DNA of 64,000 nt, taken from contig NZ_AP029612.1 of assembly GCF_040362915.1 (NCBI RefSeq), positions 3,039,501 to 3,103,500 on the forward strand. The letters run 5' to 3'. The notes beneath the pieces were generated by a model that saw nothing but the letters and a program-made list of their open reading frames with translations, ran no database searches and was not told the DNA's origin. Position 1 is the stretch's first letter. Every line of letters begins with the position of its first letter. The DNA is from Sediminibacterium sp. KACHI17. GTDB taxonomy: Bacteria; Bacteroidota; Bacteroidia; Chitinophagales; Chitinophagaceae. This document shows, in pieces, positions 18,353 to 27,926 of this stretch. The translations under genes were made by a program, and so were the position numbers.

Positions 18353-21097
18353 ATGAAGGATTTTTCGTATATCACAAACTCCCATCCTGCATACATCGAG
18401 AGTCTTTATCAGGAATTTGTTCAGAATCCTGAAGCTGTTGATCCGGACCTGAAAAAGTTTTTTGAAGGTTTTGATTTTGCTGTGTCCAATGCATCCGGTA
18501 CGGTTGTGAGCAGTAATGGACAGATCACTGCTGCAGATAATATTGATTGGATGAAGGAGATCAAAGTGTATCGTTTGATCCTTGGATATCGCAACAAAGG
18601 TCATCTGATTGCGAAAACCAATCCGATCCGTCAACGTAAAGACCGTGGCGCTAATCTGGATCTTTCATTCTTTGGTTTATCAGAAGCGGATCTGAATACG
18701 ACTTATCAGGCAGGCAATCTCATCGGATTGGGAGCAACTACATTGAAAAATATTTTGCAGCATTTAAATAGCTGTTATGCTTCCAATGTAGGTATCGAAT
18801 TCAAATATATCAGTGATCAAAAGAAAATAGATTGGCTGACCCGTGAAATGGAACAACAGTTTGTGAAACCACTTTCACTGGATAAGAAAAAACGTGTGTT
18901 GGAAAAGCTGAACCAAGGGGTGATGTTTGAAAAGTTCTTGCACACAAAATATATCGGTCAAAAACGTTTCTCACTGGAAGGTGGTGAAACAACCATCGCA
19001 GCATTGGATGCGATCATCAATACTGCTGCAAATCATGAAGTGCAGGAAGTGGTGATCGGTATGGCACACCGTGGTCGTTTGAATGTGTTGGCGAATATCA
19101 TGGGTAAGACCTATGAGCAGATATTCAGTGAATTCGAAGGAACTGCTGTCATGGATCAAACCATGGGTAGTGGTGACGTGAAATATCATATGGGTTATGG
19201 TAGTGAGATCCAGACACCGGATCAGAAAACCATTCATCTGAAATTAATGCCGAATCCATCTCATCTCGAAGCTGTGGACCCGGTAGTGGTTGGTTTTGCA
19301 AGAGCGAAAGCAGATGTATTGTATAACAGTGACTTTGATAAGATACTTCCCATACTTATACATGGAGATGCTTCTGTGGCCGGACAGGGTATTGTTTATG
19401 AAGTTTTGCAGATGAGTAATTTGCGTGGTTATTATACCGGTGGCACGATTCATTATGTGATCAATAACCAGATTGGATTTACCACTGATTTTGATGATGC
19501 AAGAAGTGCCGACTATTGTACTTCTATTGCCTCGATGGTACAAGCACCGGTATTACATGTGAATGGAGATGATGCAGAGTCTGTGGTAAAATGTGCGGAG
19601 ATCGCAACACGCTATCGTCAGGAATTCAATTCCGATATTTTCATTGACATGGTTTGTTACCGCAAACATGGACACAATGAAGGGGATGATCCAAAGTATA
19701 CACAGCCTCAGTTATACGCACTGATCGATAAGCACCAGAATCCACGTGAGATCTATACCCAGTATCTGATGCAAAACGGAGAGCCTGATGCACAGCAATT
19801 GGCTAAAGAAATGGAGAAGAAATTCTGGGCTGATCTTCAGGAACGTTTGGATGAAGTAAAACAAAATCCGCTTCCTTACAAATATCAGACTCCTGAATTG
19901 GTTTGGAAAAGCATGCGTAAGGCAACGGATGAAGATTTTGATCAGTCTCCTGTTACCGCAGTTCCCCAAGAACAGATCCAGCAAATGTTCGCTAAGTTGA
20001 TGACTTGGCCTGCCGAATTCAAACCATTGAAGAAGGTAGAGAAGTTGTTGCAGGACAAAACAAAATTGCTCGAAACAGAACAGAAAATAGATTGGGCAAC
20101 TGCAGAACTACTTGCGTATGGTTCTATTCTGATGGAAGGAAACATCGTTCGCATGAGTGGACAAGATGTTCAGCGTGGTACGTTTAGTCACCGACATGCG
20201 ATTCTGCGCGACGAGAATACCAATAAAGGTTACAATCGTTTGAATCATTTTACTGATAACCAGGAATCATTCCGTATCTACAATTCTCTTTTGAGTGAAT
20301 ATGGTGTGTTAGGGTTTGAATATGGTTATGCAATGGCGAATCCCAATGCATTGGTAATATGGGAAGCACAGTTCGGTGATTTCTGTAATGGTGCACAAAC
20401 CATGATCGATCAGTTCATTGCGGCTGGAGAACAGAAATGGCAGCGTCAAAATGGGGTGGTCATGTTATTGCCACATGGATATGAAGGACAGGGTCCGGAG
20501 CATAGCAGTGCAAGATTGGAACGTTTTCTGCAAATGTGTGCTGAGTTGAATATGGTGATCACGAATATCACAACTGCCTCAAATCTATTTCATGCATTGC
20601 GCCGCCAGCTAGCCTGGAATTTCCGTAAACCTATGATCAATTTTTCACCGAAGGCAAATCTCAGAAATCCTGCTACCTATAGCAGCATCACTGAATTGTC
20701 AGAGGGAGGATTCAAGGAAGTAATCGATGACACATTTGTAGATAGTGCTGCACAAGTGAAAAAAGTGTTGTTGTGTACAGGAAAGCTGTTTTTTGAAATG
20801 TCTGACAAGCAGCAAAAAGAAAACAGAAAAGATATTGCGATCGTTCGCTTAGAGCAATTGTATCCATTGCCACAAAAACAATTGGAGGCATTGCATAAGA
20901 AATACAACAAAGCAACCTGGTTCTGGGTTCAGGAAGAACCATTGAATATGGGTGCTGCGTCGTTCCTGCAAATGAATCTTAAGAATATCAATTTTGGTGT
21001 GATCAGTCGTAATGCGAGTGCAGCAACTGCTACAGGGTATGCGAAAGTGCATGCAGCAGAACAAGCTGAGATCATTAATACCGCATTTGATATTTAA
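18353..21097 (+). CDS. sucA: 2-oxoglutarate dehydrogenase E1 component
   Basis: A 914-residue thiamine-diphosphate enzyme, the normal length for OGDH E1. It starts with the conserved N-terminal segment ([12 protein letters not shown]). Cofactor and active-site phrases include GMAHRGR (236-242), [18 protein letters not shown], and the second-half QAGEQKWQ-like and [14 protein letters not shown] regions. It decarboxylates 2-oxoglutarate in the TCA cycle and transfers the succinyl group to the lipoyl domain of the SucB product. The sucB gene follows 50 bases later on the same strand, so the two form an operon. E3 (lipoamide dehydrogenase) is not in this window. Confidence 0.97.
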   Translation: MKDFSYITNSHPAYIESLYQEFVQNPEAVDPDLKKFFEGFDFAVSNASGTVVSSNGQITAADNIDWMKEIKVYRLILGYRNKGHLIAKTNPIRQRKDRGANLDLSFFGLSEADLNTTYQAGNLIGLGATTLKNILQHLNSCYASNVGIEFKYISDQKKIDWLTREMEQQFVKPLSLDKKKRVLEKLNQGVMFEKFLHTKYIGQKRFSLEGGETTIAALDAIINTAANHEVQEVVIGMAHRGRLNVLANIMGKTYEQIFSEFEGTAVMDQTMGSGDVKYHMGYGSEIQTPDQKTIHLKLMPNPSHLEAVDPVVVGFARAKADVLYNSDFDKILPILIHGDASVAGQGIVYEVLQMSNLRGYYTGGTIHYVINNQIGFTTDFDDARSADYCTSIASMVQAPVLHVNGDDAESVVKCAEIATRYRQEFNSDIFIDMVCYRKHGHNEGDDPKYTQPQLYALIDKHQNPREIYTQYLMQNGEPDAQQLAKEMEKKFWADLQERLDEVKQNPLPYKYQTPELVWKSMRKATDEDFDQSPVTAVPQEQIQQMFAKLMTWPAEFKPLKKVEKLLQDKTKLLETEQKIDWATAELLAYGSILMEGNIVRMSGQDVQRGTFSHRHAILRDENTNKGYNRLNHFTDNQESFRIYNSLLSEYGVLGFEYGYAMANPNALVIWEAQFGDFCNGAQTMIDQFIAAGEQKWQRQNGVVMLLPHGYEGQGPEHSSARLERFLQMCAELNMVITNITTASNLFHALRRQLAWNFRKPMINFSPKANLRNPATYSSITELSEGGFKEVIDDTFVDSAAQVKKVLLCTGKLFFEMSDKQQKENRKDIAIVRLEQLYPLPQKQLEALHKKYNKATWFWVQEEPLNMGAASFLQMNLKNINFGVISRNASAATATGYAKVHAAEQAEIINTAFDI

Positions 21098-21147
21098 ACA
21101 AACGAATTATAACCTTATCATTATTAAGTAATAAACAGGTATCCCCG

Positions 21148-22368
21148 ATGATTGAGATAAAAGTACCAACAGTAGGAGAGTCCATTAACGAAGTAACCTT
21201 GTTGAAATGGACCAAAAAAGACGGAGAATGGGTTGAGCGTGATGAAGTGATCGCTGAACTGGAAAGTGAGAAAGCCACTTTTGAAGTGAATGCGGAACAA
21301 GCCGGTATTCTTACCACCGTGGGAAAAGAAGGGGATACATTGAATATTGGTGATGTACTCGCTAAAATTGATGAAACCGCTGCTAAGCCTGAAGGAGCCC
21401 CAGCTGCTCCTGCAGTAAAAGAAACTGCTGCACCTGCACCGGTTAAAAATGAAGCGCCGGTAACGGCAGTATCTAATGATATCAAAGCAACGCCTGTTGC
21501 TTCTGCGATCATTGCTGATAAGAAAGTAGATCCTTCCAATATCAAACCAACGGGTGCTGGCGGAAAGATCGTGAAACATGATGTACTGGAAGCATTGGCC
21601 AATCCGGGTAAAAAAGCATTTGCGGGTGGTGAACTATATAGCAGAAATGTTCGTCAGGAAAAGATGAGCAATCTTCGTAAAACCATCAGTAAACGCCTGG
21701 TAGAAGCGAAGAATACAACCGCCATGCTTACTACATTCAATGAAGTGGATATGACCCGCATCATGGAAGTACGTAAACAGTATAAAGACAAATTCAAAGA
21801 ATTACATGGTGTGAATCTGGGCTTCATGAGTTTCTTTGCAAAAGCATGTGCTATTGCATTGGGTGAATGGCCTTCTGTTAATGCCTATATCGATGGAGAT
21901 CAGCTTGTGTATCATGACTATGCAGATATCAGTATTGCAGTAAGTACACCCCGCGGATTAACCGTACCTGTTATGCGTAATGTTGAAAGCCTGAGCATGG
22001 CAGATATCGAAAAGAAAGTTGTAGAGCTGGCAGGAAAAGCACGTGATAGTAAGCTTACAGCCGAAGAATTACAAGGAGGAACTTTTACCATCACAAATGG
22101 TGGTGTTTTCGGAAGTTTAATGAGTACTCCGATTATCAATATTCCACAAAGTGCTATCCTCGGAATGCACAAAATTCAGGAAAGACCAATGGCCATTAAT
22201 GGACAAGTAGTTGTTCGTCCAATGATGTACCTGGCACTAAGTTATGATCACCGCATCATCGATGGACGTGAAAGTGTTAGCTTCCTTGTAAGAGTGAAGG
22301 AACTACTTGAAAATCCTGAATTACTGCTCTTCGGTAAAGACCCGGTGAAAACATTACTGGAAGTATAG
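21148..22368 (+). CDS. sucB: Dihydrolipoyllysine-residue succinyltransferase (E2 of 2-oxoglutarate dehydrogenase)
   Basis: A 406-residue E2 subunit. The lipoyl domain occupies about residues 1-75, with the lipoylated K42 ([11 protein letters not shown]). An Ala/Pro-rich linker follows, then the E3-binding domain at about 113-150 ([15 protein letters not shown]), then the catalytic acyltransferase with H368 and D372 ([11 protein letters not shown]). It transfers succinyl from the E1 enzyme to CoA. Gene order sucA-sucB is standard. No terminator is obvious after it. Confidence 0.96.
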   Translation: MIEIKVPTVGESINEVTLLKWTKKDGEWVERDEVIAELESEKATFEVNAEQAGILTTVGKEGDTLNIGDVLAKIDETAAKPEGAPAAPAVKETAAPAPVKNEAPVTAVSNDIKATPVASAIIADKKVDPSNIKPTGAGGKIVKHDVLEALANPGKKAFAGGELYSRNVRQEKMSNLRKTISKRLVEAKNTTAMLTTFNEVDMTRIMEVRKQYKDKFKELHGVNLGFMSFFAKACAIALGEWPSVNAYIDGDQLVYHDYADISIAVSTPRGLTVPVMRNVESLSMADIEKKVVELAGKARDSKLTAEELQGGTFTITNGGVFGSLMSTPIINIPQSAILGMHKIQERPMAINGQVVVRPMMYLALSYDHRIIDGRESVSFLVRVKELLENPELLLFGKDPVKTLLEV

Positions 22369-22462
22369 TTTTCAACAATTTAGTGTAAATTCATAAGGCA
22401 TACCTGGAAACAGATCTCGCTTACAACGAGGTATGTTATGTGCCTATGTAATCCCATACCCC

Positions 22463-23641
22463 ATGATGCGATTCCAGTCATATTTCAATACTGCTATATC
22501 TCTTATTCAGGGATATAACGGATCGCAGCCATTGGTGCATTACCTCAAAGCCTATTTTGCCCAAGAGAAAAAACATGGTGCAAAAGACAGAAAATATATC
22601 TCACATCTTTGTTACAGTTATTACAGATTAGGACATGCGCTGAAGGAGTTATCTGTAAAAGATCGATTGAAGATCGCATTGTTCTTTGCAGAGAAAGCTC
22701 CTGGTTATTGGTCCGGTTTGTATAAACCTGATTGGGTAAAGAACTGGAATGAACAATTAGAACAACGAATAGCATTTGTTGAGCAACTCTACCCCGTATT
22801 TAGTATACAGCATATTTACCCGTGGAAAGAAGAGATCAGTGCAGGCATCGATATCCCGGCATTGAGTATAGGAGAGTTTACTCAACCTGATCTTTTTATC
22901 CGTATAAGACCCGGATTTGAAAATGTCGTTCGTAGCAAACTGAAAGATGCAGAGATCGCCTTTCAGGAATTATCAGAAGCTACATTGGCGTTACCCAATG
23001 GCACTAAGCTCGATAATGTATTGGAAATTGATCAAGAAGCGGTGATCCAGGATCTGAATTCACAGCGGGTAAGATTATTGTTTCCTGTGCTAGAAGGATC
23101 CAATCTACGGGTTTGGGATTGCTGTGCAGCCAGTGGAGGAAAATCTATTCTTACTTATGATCACTTAAAGCAAGATTTTTCACTGACAGTATCGGATGCG
23201 CGAAATTCTATTCTTCATAATCTTAAGCAACGCTTTAGCAGAGCAGGGATCGAACGGTATGAATCTTTTATTGCAGATCTTTCTGTTTCTACTTTTGCAT
23301 TCAACGGCGAGCCATATGATCTGGTCATATGTGATGCGCCTTGTACTGGAAGTGGTACCTGGTCCAGAACACCCGAACAACTGGCTTTCTTTAGTACGGA
23401 TAAAATCACTTTATATACTACGCTTCAAAGAAAGATCAGTCAAAATGTAGCCAAGGCTGTAAAACCAGGCGGCTATTTGATGTACATCACCTGTTCATTA
23501 TTTCGCAGAGAGAATGAAGAGATCGTGAAGCAGTTGCTCGAAGAGAATGATACACTAGAATTGGTTATGCAGCAACTCATGACAGGGTACCATCAGAAAT
23601 CAGATACAATGTTCGCAGCCTTGCTCAAACGAAAAGTCTAA
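22463..23641 (+). CDS. RsmB/NOP family class I SAM-dependent RNA methyltransferase
   Basis: A methyltransferase of about 392 residues from the preferred ATG (MMRFQSYFN). The frame stays open to an ATG at 22433, which would add 10 residues. The SAM-binding motif is WDCCAASGGKS. The two catalytic cysteines of 5-methylcytosine RNA methyltransferases are in DAPCTGSGTW (C294) and YITCSLF (C344). The N-terminal NusB-like region is present (SLIQGYNG, KDRKYISHLCYSYYR). The target is probably rRNA or tRNA cytosine-5, but which site is not clear. It overlaps the convergent mnmA gene by 4 bases. Confidence 0.88.
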   Translation: MMRFQSYFNTAISLIQGYNGSQPLVHYLKAYFAQEKKHGAKDRKYISHLCYSYYRLGHALKELSVKDRLKIALFFAEKAPGYWSGLYKPDWVKNWNEQLEQRIAFVEQLYPVFSIQHIYPWKEEISAGIDIPALSIGEFTQPDLFIRIRPGFENVVRSKLKDAEIAFQELSEATLALPNGTKLDNVLEIDQEAVIQDLNSQRVRLLFPVLEGSNLRVWDCCAASGGKSILTYDHLKQDFSLTVSDARNSILHNLKQRFSRAGIERYESFIADLSVSTFAFNGEPYDLVICDAPCTGSGTWSRTPEQLAFFSTDKITLYTTLQRKISQNVAKAVKPGGYLMYITCSLFRRENEEIVKQLLEENDTLELVMQQLMTGYHQKSDTMFAALLKRKV

Positions 23642-24747
23642 AGCGTAGACAGCTCACCACGTTGAATGATTCCACCACCAATCACATCATTGCCTTCATA
23701 GAAAACAGCACTTTGTCCGGGAGCAATACTTTTTACATGTTCATAAAAACGAACACGTATACCATTCTCATGGTTGTATAGATTGGCTAACGCACCACTG
23801 TCTTTATAACGGATTTTAGCCATGGCTTCCATACCGTCCGTGATACCATCGTACTTGATCCAATTCATTTTGGTGACCAGCATATCGTTTTGCTCAAGGT
23901 CTTCTTCGTCGCCCAATACTACAGTATTTGTATTCGGATCTATCGCAGTGACATATGCAGGTTTACCCAATGCAATATCAAGTCCTTTACGCTGACCGAT
24001 GGTATAAAAAGGATAGCCTTTATGCTGACCTAATTTTTTTCCTGTTTTGTCCACAAACCAACCACCATTGACTTTTTCTTCTAGTCCATCAACATTTCTT
24101 TTTAAGAAGCCACGGTAATCATTATCCGGCACAAAACATATTTCATAGCTCTCGCTTTTTTTAGCGAGTTCTGGGTAGCCCATATCCATCGCCATTTGGC
24201 GAATATCTTTTTTATGATATTTACCTAAGGGCATGATGGTTCTGCTAAGTAATTCTTGATCCAGTCCCCACAATACATAACTCTGATCTTTGGTTGCATC
24301 CAACCCTTTGCTGATGACATAGCGGCCATTGGTATGTTGCCTGATTTCAGCATAATGCCCGGTCGCAATAAAATCACAGTTGAGTGCATTCGCCCTTTTC
24401 AGCAAGGCTCGCCATTTGATATGGGTATTACACATCACGCAGGGATTAGGAGTACGACCTGCGAGGTATTCTTCAACAAAATTTTCGATCACGAAATCTC
24501 CGAACTCTTCACGGATATCGAGGATGAAGTGAGGGAAGCCATGGTGTACGGCAGCCTGACGGGCATCGTTGAAAGAGTCAATATTACAGCAGCCTGTTTC
24601 TTTGGAACTTGTACCGCTACTGGCATAGTCCCATGTTTTCATGGTAATGCCTACTACTTCATATCCTTCATTATGGAGCATGAGTGCCGTAACGGTACTA
24701 TCTATACCGCCACTCATCGCTACCAACACTTTTCCTTTACGGCTCAT
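23638..24747 (-). CDS. mnmA: tRNA 2-thiouridine(34) synthase
   Basis: A 369-residue MnmA. The PP-loop is SGGIDS (12-17). The catalytic cysteines are C103 (NPCVMC) and C204 (YEICFVPDND). The conserved FLKRN and IGQRKGLDIALGKP segments are also present. It thiolates the wobble uridine of Lys, Glu and Gln tRNAs. The ATG at 24747 is chosen over an in-frame start at 24768, because family members start near SRKGKVLVAMSGG. On the minus strand TATTTTTG (24773-24766) is a -7-like box 18 bases upstream. Confidence 0.95.
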   Translation of the reverse strand: MSRKGKVLVAMSGGIDSTVTALMLHNEGYEVVGITMKTWDYASSGTSSKETGCCNIDSFNDARQAAVHHGFPHFILDIREEFGDFVIENFVEEYLAGRTPNPCVMCNTHIKWRALLKRANALNCDFIATGHYAEIRQHTNGRYVISKGLDATKDQSYVLWGLDQELLSRTIMPLGKYHKKDIRQMAMDMGYPELAKKSESYEICFVPDNDYRGFLKRNVDGLEEKVNGGWFVDKTGKKLGQHKGYPFYTIGQRKGLDIALGKPAYVTAIDPNTNTVVLGDEEDLEQNDMLVTKMNWIKYDGITDGMEAMAKIRYKDSGALANLYNHENGIRVRFYEHVKSIAPGQSAVFYEGNDVIGGGIIQRGELSTL

Positions 24748-24843
24748 GTCAATTAAATTAGTCTGCAAAAATACAGTAAGCGCGCGAATTGAGGGGTAGA
24801 TAGGGGGTGATGGGATGCTTAATGGCTTTCGAATAACGAAAAA

Positions 24844-25305
24844 TCAGAGGTCTACGGCCATCAGTTTGAAAGTATGACTCCATCCGTCATATACAAAACT
24901 GCAATACCTAAGAACATCTCTACCAATGATGCCATCATAAGGAGCATTGCTATAATCACCCTCGACAACGTCAATAGGCAGTGCTTTTTCCCGGAAAATG
25001 GGAAGGTAAAGAATGGCTCGAAAGAGCTTTAACTCGTAGCGTCCACCAGCGCCATCTACAGTTGCATCATCACGGTATTGATTCAGTTGTAAGCGTTCAA
25101 TGATGGACTTATCTAACCCGGAAATATTCGAACCGGTGTCAATCAATAATTTTGTAGTGATATAGGTATGGTATCCGTTGAAGTTCTTGACATTTAAAAA
25201 AGTTTCTTCATCCGTGTGAATTTCGGCTTCAACGATCGGACCGTGGTCCTGTAAGGTTGGAATGGTTAATTGTAATCCCTGCATTTGAAAACAATTTATA
25301 TTCAC
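24844..25305 (-). CDS. Retropepsin-like aspartic protease
   Basis: A 153-residue protein with the aspartyl protease active-site triplet in LLIDTGSNISGLD and a downstream IIGRDVL that matches the hydrophobic-hydrophobic-Gly motif of retropepsins. There is one catalytic Asp, so an active enzyme would need a homodimer. No signal peptide or TM segment is seen, so it is probably cytoplasmic. An alternative start at 25284 (MQGLQLTIP) is possible. The role is unknown. It is followed by mnmA on the same strand, 96 bases away. Confidence 0.72.
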   Translation of the reverse strand: MNINCFQMQGLQLTIPTLQDHGPIVEAEIHTDEETFLNVKNFNGYHTYITTKLLIDTGSNISGLDKSIIERLQLNQYRDDATVDGAGGRYELKLFRAILYLPIFREKALPIDVVEGDYSNAPYDGIIGRDVLRYCSFVYDGWSHTFKLMAVDL

Positions 25306-25428
25306 TATCTGAGAGTTACAAAGCTTGTTAAACCAAATTCCTTGCCTTATTAAACAACGTTGAAAAATTGCGGGAAATACGCGGTTTCTGTTTGGTCATT
25401 TTGACGATATTTACCGAAACTCTTTGTT

Positions 25429-25875
25429 ATGATAAAATTATTGGTGATTGGCAATCTGGGTAAAGATGCCATCCTGAACAATGTGAATGGAAAGAACGTG
25501 ATCAACTTTACGGTAGCACATACTGAAAAATATAAAGATGCTCAGGGTGTACAAAAAGACCGTACAGTATGGGTTGATTGTTCTTATTGGACTGATCGCA
25601 CAGGTGTTGTTCCATACCTTAAAAAAGGAACACAAGTGTATGTAGAAGGTAATCCAGATGTAAGAACCTATACTACTCAAGATGGTAGAAATGGTGCTAC
25701 ACTTACATTAAGAGTACAGAGTATTCAATTAGTAGGAACGAGAGGTAATGAAGGGGGCAATGGCTCGTCTGCTGGTAATAGCGGATACGCACCACAAAGT
25801 GCATCTTACAGTAGCCAACCTTCTGTGTCTTCCCCGAATGAACTCACAGAACCTATGGATGATTTACCATTCTAA
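25429..25875 (+). CDS. ssb: Single-stranded DNA-binding protein
   Basis: A 148-residue SSB. An N-terminal OB-fold (VIGNLGKDAILNNVNGKNVINFTVAHTE, then VWVDCSYW) is followed by a Gly/Ser/Gln-rich linker and the acidic tip MDDLPF, which binds partner repair and replication proteins. A hairpin terminator lies about 28 bases after the stop. It is shorter than many bacterial SSBs but complete. Confidence 0.94.
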   Translation: MIKLLVIGNLGKDAILNNVNGKNVINFTVAHTEKYKDAQGVQKDRTVWVDCSYWTDRTGVVPYLKKGTQVYVEGNPDVRTYTTQDGRNGATLTLRVQSIQLVGTRGNEGGNGSSAGNSGYAPQSASYSSQPSVSSPNELTEPMDDLPF

Positions 25876-25902
25876 TGTACCTGCTGATCGCATGTAAATA
25901 AT

Positions 25903-25930
25903 AAAAGGAACCCACGGGTTCCTTTTATTA
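25903..25930 (+). terminator. Rho-independent terminator after ssb
   Basis: AAAAGGAACC (25903-25912) pairs with GGTTCCTTTT (25917-25926) around a 4-base loop and ends in a T-rich stretch. Confidence 0.85.
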
Positions 25931-25978
25931 TTTTAGATTATAATGTGTTCATCAATAAGTAGTTATAATGCGAAATAC

Positions 25979-26012
25979 CGTAGTTGTACGTACATTTTTG
26001 CGTAGTTCTACG
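25979..26012. promoter_or_regulatory. Two CGTAG-TT-STACG palindromes spaced 22 bp (candidate tandem operator)
   Basis: CGTAGTTGTACG (25979-25990, one arm mismatch) and CGTAGTTCTACG (26001-26012, perfect arms) start exactly 22 bases apart, two helical turns, so bound dimers would lie on the same face. They sit about 230 bases before the NarL-type module and after the ssb terminator. The adjacent NarL-type regulator is a natural candidate ligand, but this is inference. The rest of the gap 25931-26242 holds one short minus-strand ORF and an 8-base inverted repeat (26158-26165 with 26184-26191). Confidence 0.5.
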
Positions 26013-26023
26013 TTGTAGTTTTC

Positions 26024-26173
26024 TCAAGGATTGGAATAATATTGCCTTGAAAAGAGGTCTTCTATTTCTTCCAGGACATCAGAAGAATACTCATCAGATA
26101 ACAGGATATTATTGAAATACCGGCTAACTGTTTGTGACATCAAACCGGGCATTTCAAGAGCGGGTCGGTTCAT
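26024..26173 (-). CDS. Possible small protein, 49 residues, unrecognised
   Basis: A short minus-strand frame from ATG 26173, starting MNRPALEMPGLMSQTVSRYF and ending SRQYYSNP. Its second half is acidic (DEYSSDVLEEIEDL) and looks like protein rather than random translation, but I recognise no family. The frame stays open 11 codons upstream of the ATG without another start, so it could be the remnant of a longer gene. The ATG lies in the loop of the 26158-26191 inverted repeat. No clear ribosome site is seen at normal distance. Confidence 0.3.
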   Translation of the reverse strand: MNRPALEMPGLMSQTVSRYFNNILLSDEYSSDVLEEIEDLFSRQYYSNP

Positions 26174-26242
26174 GGGGGGATCAACCCGCTCCTGTTTACT
26201 GATTTCCTACCTTATATTTACAACTACCAACTGCTTGGATAC

Positions 26243-26548
26243 ATGCAACACCTCATTTCCTTACAGGAAGCCATTGATATGACTTCCCTATACAGATCTA
26301 ACATTCCATCAGGAATGGTAAACTCTGAAACGTTTAGCAAAGAATCGGTTTCAGCCTTATTGAATCAACCCGGATGTGTATCACTTAGAATTTATTATGG
26401 TAAAAAAAATGATGATACCATTCATGCGATATTAGTAGGTGTGGATGAAACCGGGGCTGATATGATTCAAACATCCGATCTTATTCTAGAGGAAGGCCAA
26501 CGTTGCCCACCGGAATGCCCAACTCCTCCTTCACCATTGAACGGTTAA
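26243..26548 (+). CDS. Conserved small protein with Cys/Pro-rich tail, unknown function
   Basis: A 101-residue soluble protein with no signal peptide or TM segment. The core reads ISLQEAIDMTSLYRSN, ETFSKESVSALLNQPGC, LRIYYGKKNDDTIHAILVGVDETGADM. It ends ILEEGQRCPPECPTPPSPLNG, a Cys/Pro motif that could hold a metal or form a disulfide. I recall similar proteins as uncharacterised Bacteroidota ORFs placed before a membrane protein and a two-component pair. It is first of four closely packed genes (5-base gap, then overlaps), so a sensory or accessory role for that module is inferred. Confidence 0.7.
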   Translation: MQHLISLQEAIDMTSLYRSNIPSGMVNSETFSKESVSALLNQPGCVSLRIYYGKKNDDTIHAILVGVDETGADMIQTSDLILEEGQRCPPECPTPPSPLNG

Positions 26549-26553
26549 TTTAA

Positions 26554-27216
26554 ATGACTCCCCAGGCTAAACAAATTATAGCGTTTTTTCTGATTATGGT
26601 AATGATTGTAGGGGTTGTATATGCCATCATCCGTAAAGATAGAATGAAGAATTACTATAGACCTTTTTACGTCTATTTGATTGTGGCACTTGTATTCGAA
26701 TTACTGATTAAAATCATTATTTATTCAGGTTATAAAAGTTCACTTGTCAGCAACTGTTATGTTCTAATAGAATTCCCCATTTTTCTATGGCTTTTTTATA
26801 ATTGGAGCTCCAGAAACAACAAGATTTATTTTATCGGACTATTTCTCATTGGTGTAGTGATCTGGATATTTGATAATCTGATCATTAATAGTATTTTTCA
26901 AATCAATTCTTATTATAGGATCTATTATTCTCTGGTACTGATACTGTGTTCCATCAATCAATTAAATAAAGTCATTTTTCAGGATAACATTATGCTCTGG
27001 AAAAATGCAACTTTCTTGATTAGTATTACTTCAGTGTTTTATTACAGCTACCGTGTTTTTATTGAAGGGTTGTTTCTTTTTCAAGAGGATTTCAGCAATG
27101 ATTTTTTTCGGGGAGTATATAGTATCATGGTTATTGTGAATTTTTTATCACATTTGATCTATACATTAGCGGTATTATGTATTCCAGCGAAGCAAGAATT
27201 TACCTTACGATACTGA
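26554..27216 (+). CDS. Multi-pass membrane protein, unknown function
   Basis: A 220-residue integral membrane protein with about six or seven hydrophobic helices (IIAFFLIMVMIVGVVY, FYVYLIVALVFELLIK, FIGLFLIGVVIWIF, IYYSLVLILCSI, VNFLSHLIYTLAVLCI). Few charged residues lie inside the helices and no catalytic motif is seen. Its 3' end overlaps the histidine kinase gene by 40 bases, a strong sign of coupled expression. The kinase has almost no extracytoplasmic domain, so this protein is a reasonable candidate for the signal-sensing partner. That is inference. Confidence 0.75.
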   Translation: MTPQAKQIIAFFLIMVMIVGVVYAIIRKDRMKNYYRPFYVYLIVALVFELLIKIIIYSGYKSSLVSNCYVLIEFPIFLWLFYNWSSRNNKIYFIGLFLIGVVIWIFDNLIINSIFQINSYYRIYYSLVLILCSINQLNKVIFQDNIMLWKNATFLISITSVFYYSYRVFIEGLFLFQEDFSNDFFRGVYSIMVIVNFLSHLIYTLAVLCIPAKQEFTLRY

Positions 27217-27926
27217 TCACCACCTTTATCATTGGTACGATCCTCGCTTTTTTTCTTGTGACCATTATCCGGCAACATAAAAAAAGATCAAAGCTCTATG
27301 AGGACCGTTTGCGGATGGAAGTTGAATTGTTGGAGACTGAAAGAGGAAGAATCGCTTCTGATCTTCATGATGATCTAGGTCCACTACTCTCTGTTATTAA
27401 AATGAATATTCACTTATTGGATACAAAAGATAAAAATGACCTGATCATATTGGGTAAAACGACCAGTCATATCGACCATACCGCAAAAAGACTGAGAGAA
27501 ATATCCAATAATATCATGCCTTATACTTTACAAAGAAAGGGACTATTAACAGCAATGGCTGAAATGACAGAATTATTGGTAGAAGGCAACAAATTATCTA
27601 TTGAATTCAATAATTCTATAAAGGATTTAGCAATCACTAAAGAAAAAGAGATCCATATTTTCCGATTGTTTCAAGAAGTGCTAAATAATTCTATTAAACA
27701 TGCCAATGCTTCTGAAATTAATATTCATTTCTATCAGGAGAAAAAAGAAATTTGTCTTTTGATCAAAGACAATGGATGCGGATTTGATAAAGAGAAAGTA
27801 ATGAGTCAAGGAAAAGGGCTTGGCCTTCAAAATATTCTTCGTAGAGCAGGCATCTTAAAAGGGAAAGTATACCTTGAAACTGCACCAGGAAACGGAACAG
27901 AATATCTTTTCAGAATACCTTTATGA
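27177..27926 (+). CDS. Sensor histidine kinase, NarL-pair (HisKA_3) type
   Basis: A 249-residue kinase with one N-terminal TM helix (about 9-31) and a short coiled segment. HisKA_3 has the phospho-accepting H64 (SDLHDDLGPLLS). The HATPase_c domain shows N box EVLNNSIKHA, G1 box KDNGCGF and G2 box GKGLGLQNILRRA. The start at 27177 lies inside the preceding gene, giving a 40-base overlap. A later start would lose the membrane helix, so the overlap appears real. It has no periplasmic sensor domain and may take its signal from the membrane protein before it. It overlaps the response regulator by 4 bases (ATGA). Confidence 0.9.
   Translation: MYSSEARIYLTILITTFIIGTILAFFLVTIIRQHKKRSKLYEDRLRMEVELLETERGRIASDLHDDLGPLLSVIKMNIHLLDTKDKNDLIILGKTTSHIDHTAKRLREISNNIMPYTLQRKGLLTAMAEMTELLVEGNKLSIEFNNSIKDLAITKEKEIHIFRLFQEVLNNSIKHANASEINIHFYQEKKEICLLIKDNGCGFDKEKVMSQGKGLGLQNILRRAGILKGKVYLETAPGNGTEYLFRIPL

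Noticed and set aside
21075..21602. Long minus-strand frames opposite sucA-sucB
   Set aside because: They mirror the lipoyl linker of sucB in another frame, with low-complexity Ala/Ser/Phe composition. The plus strand has clear family motifs.
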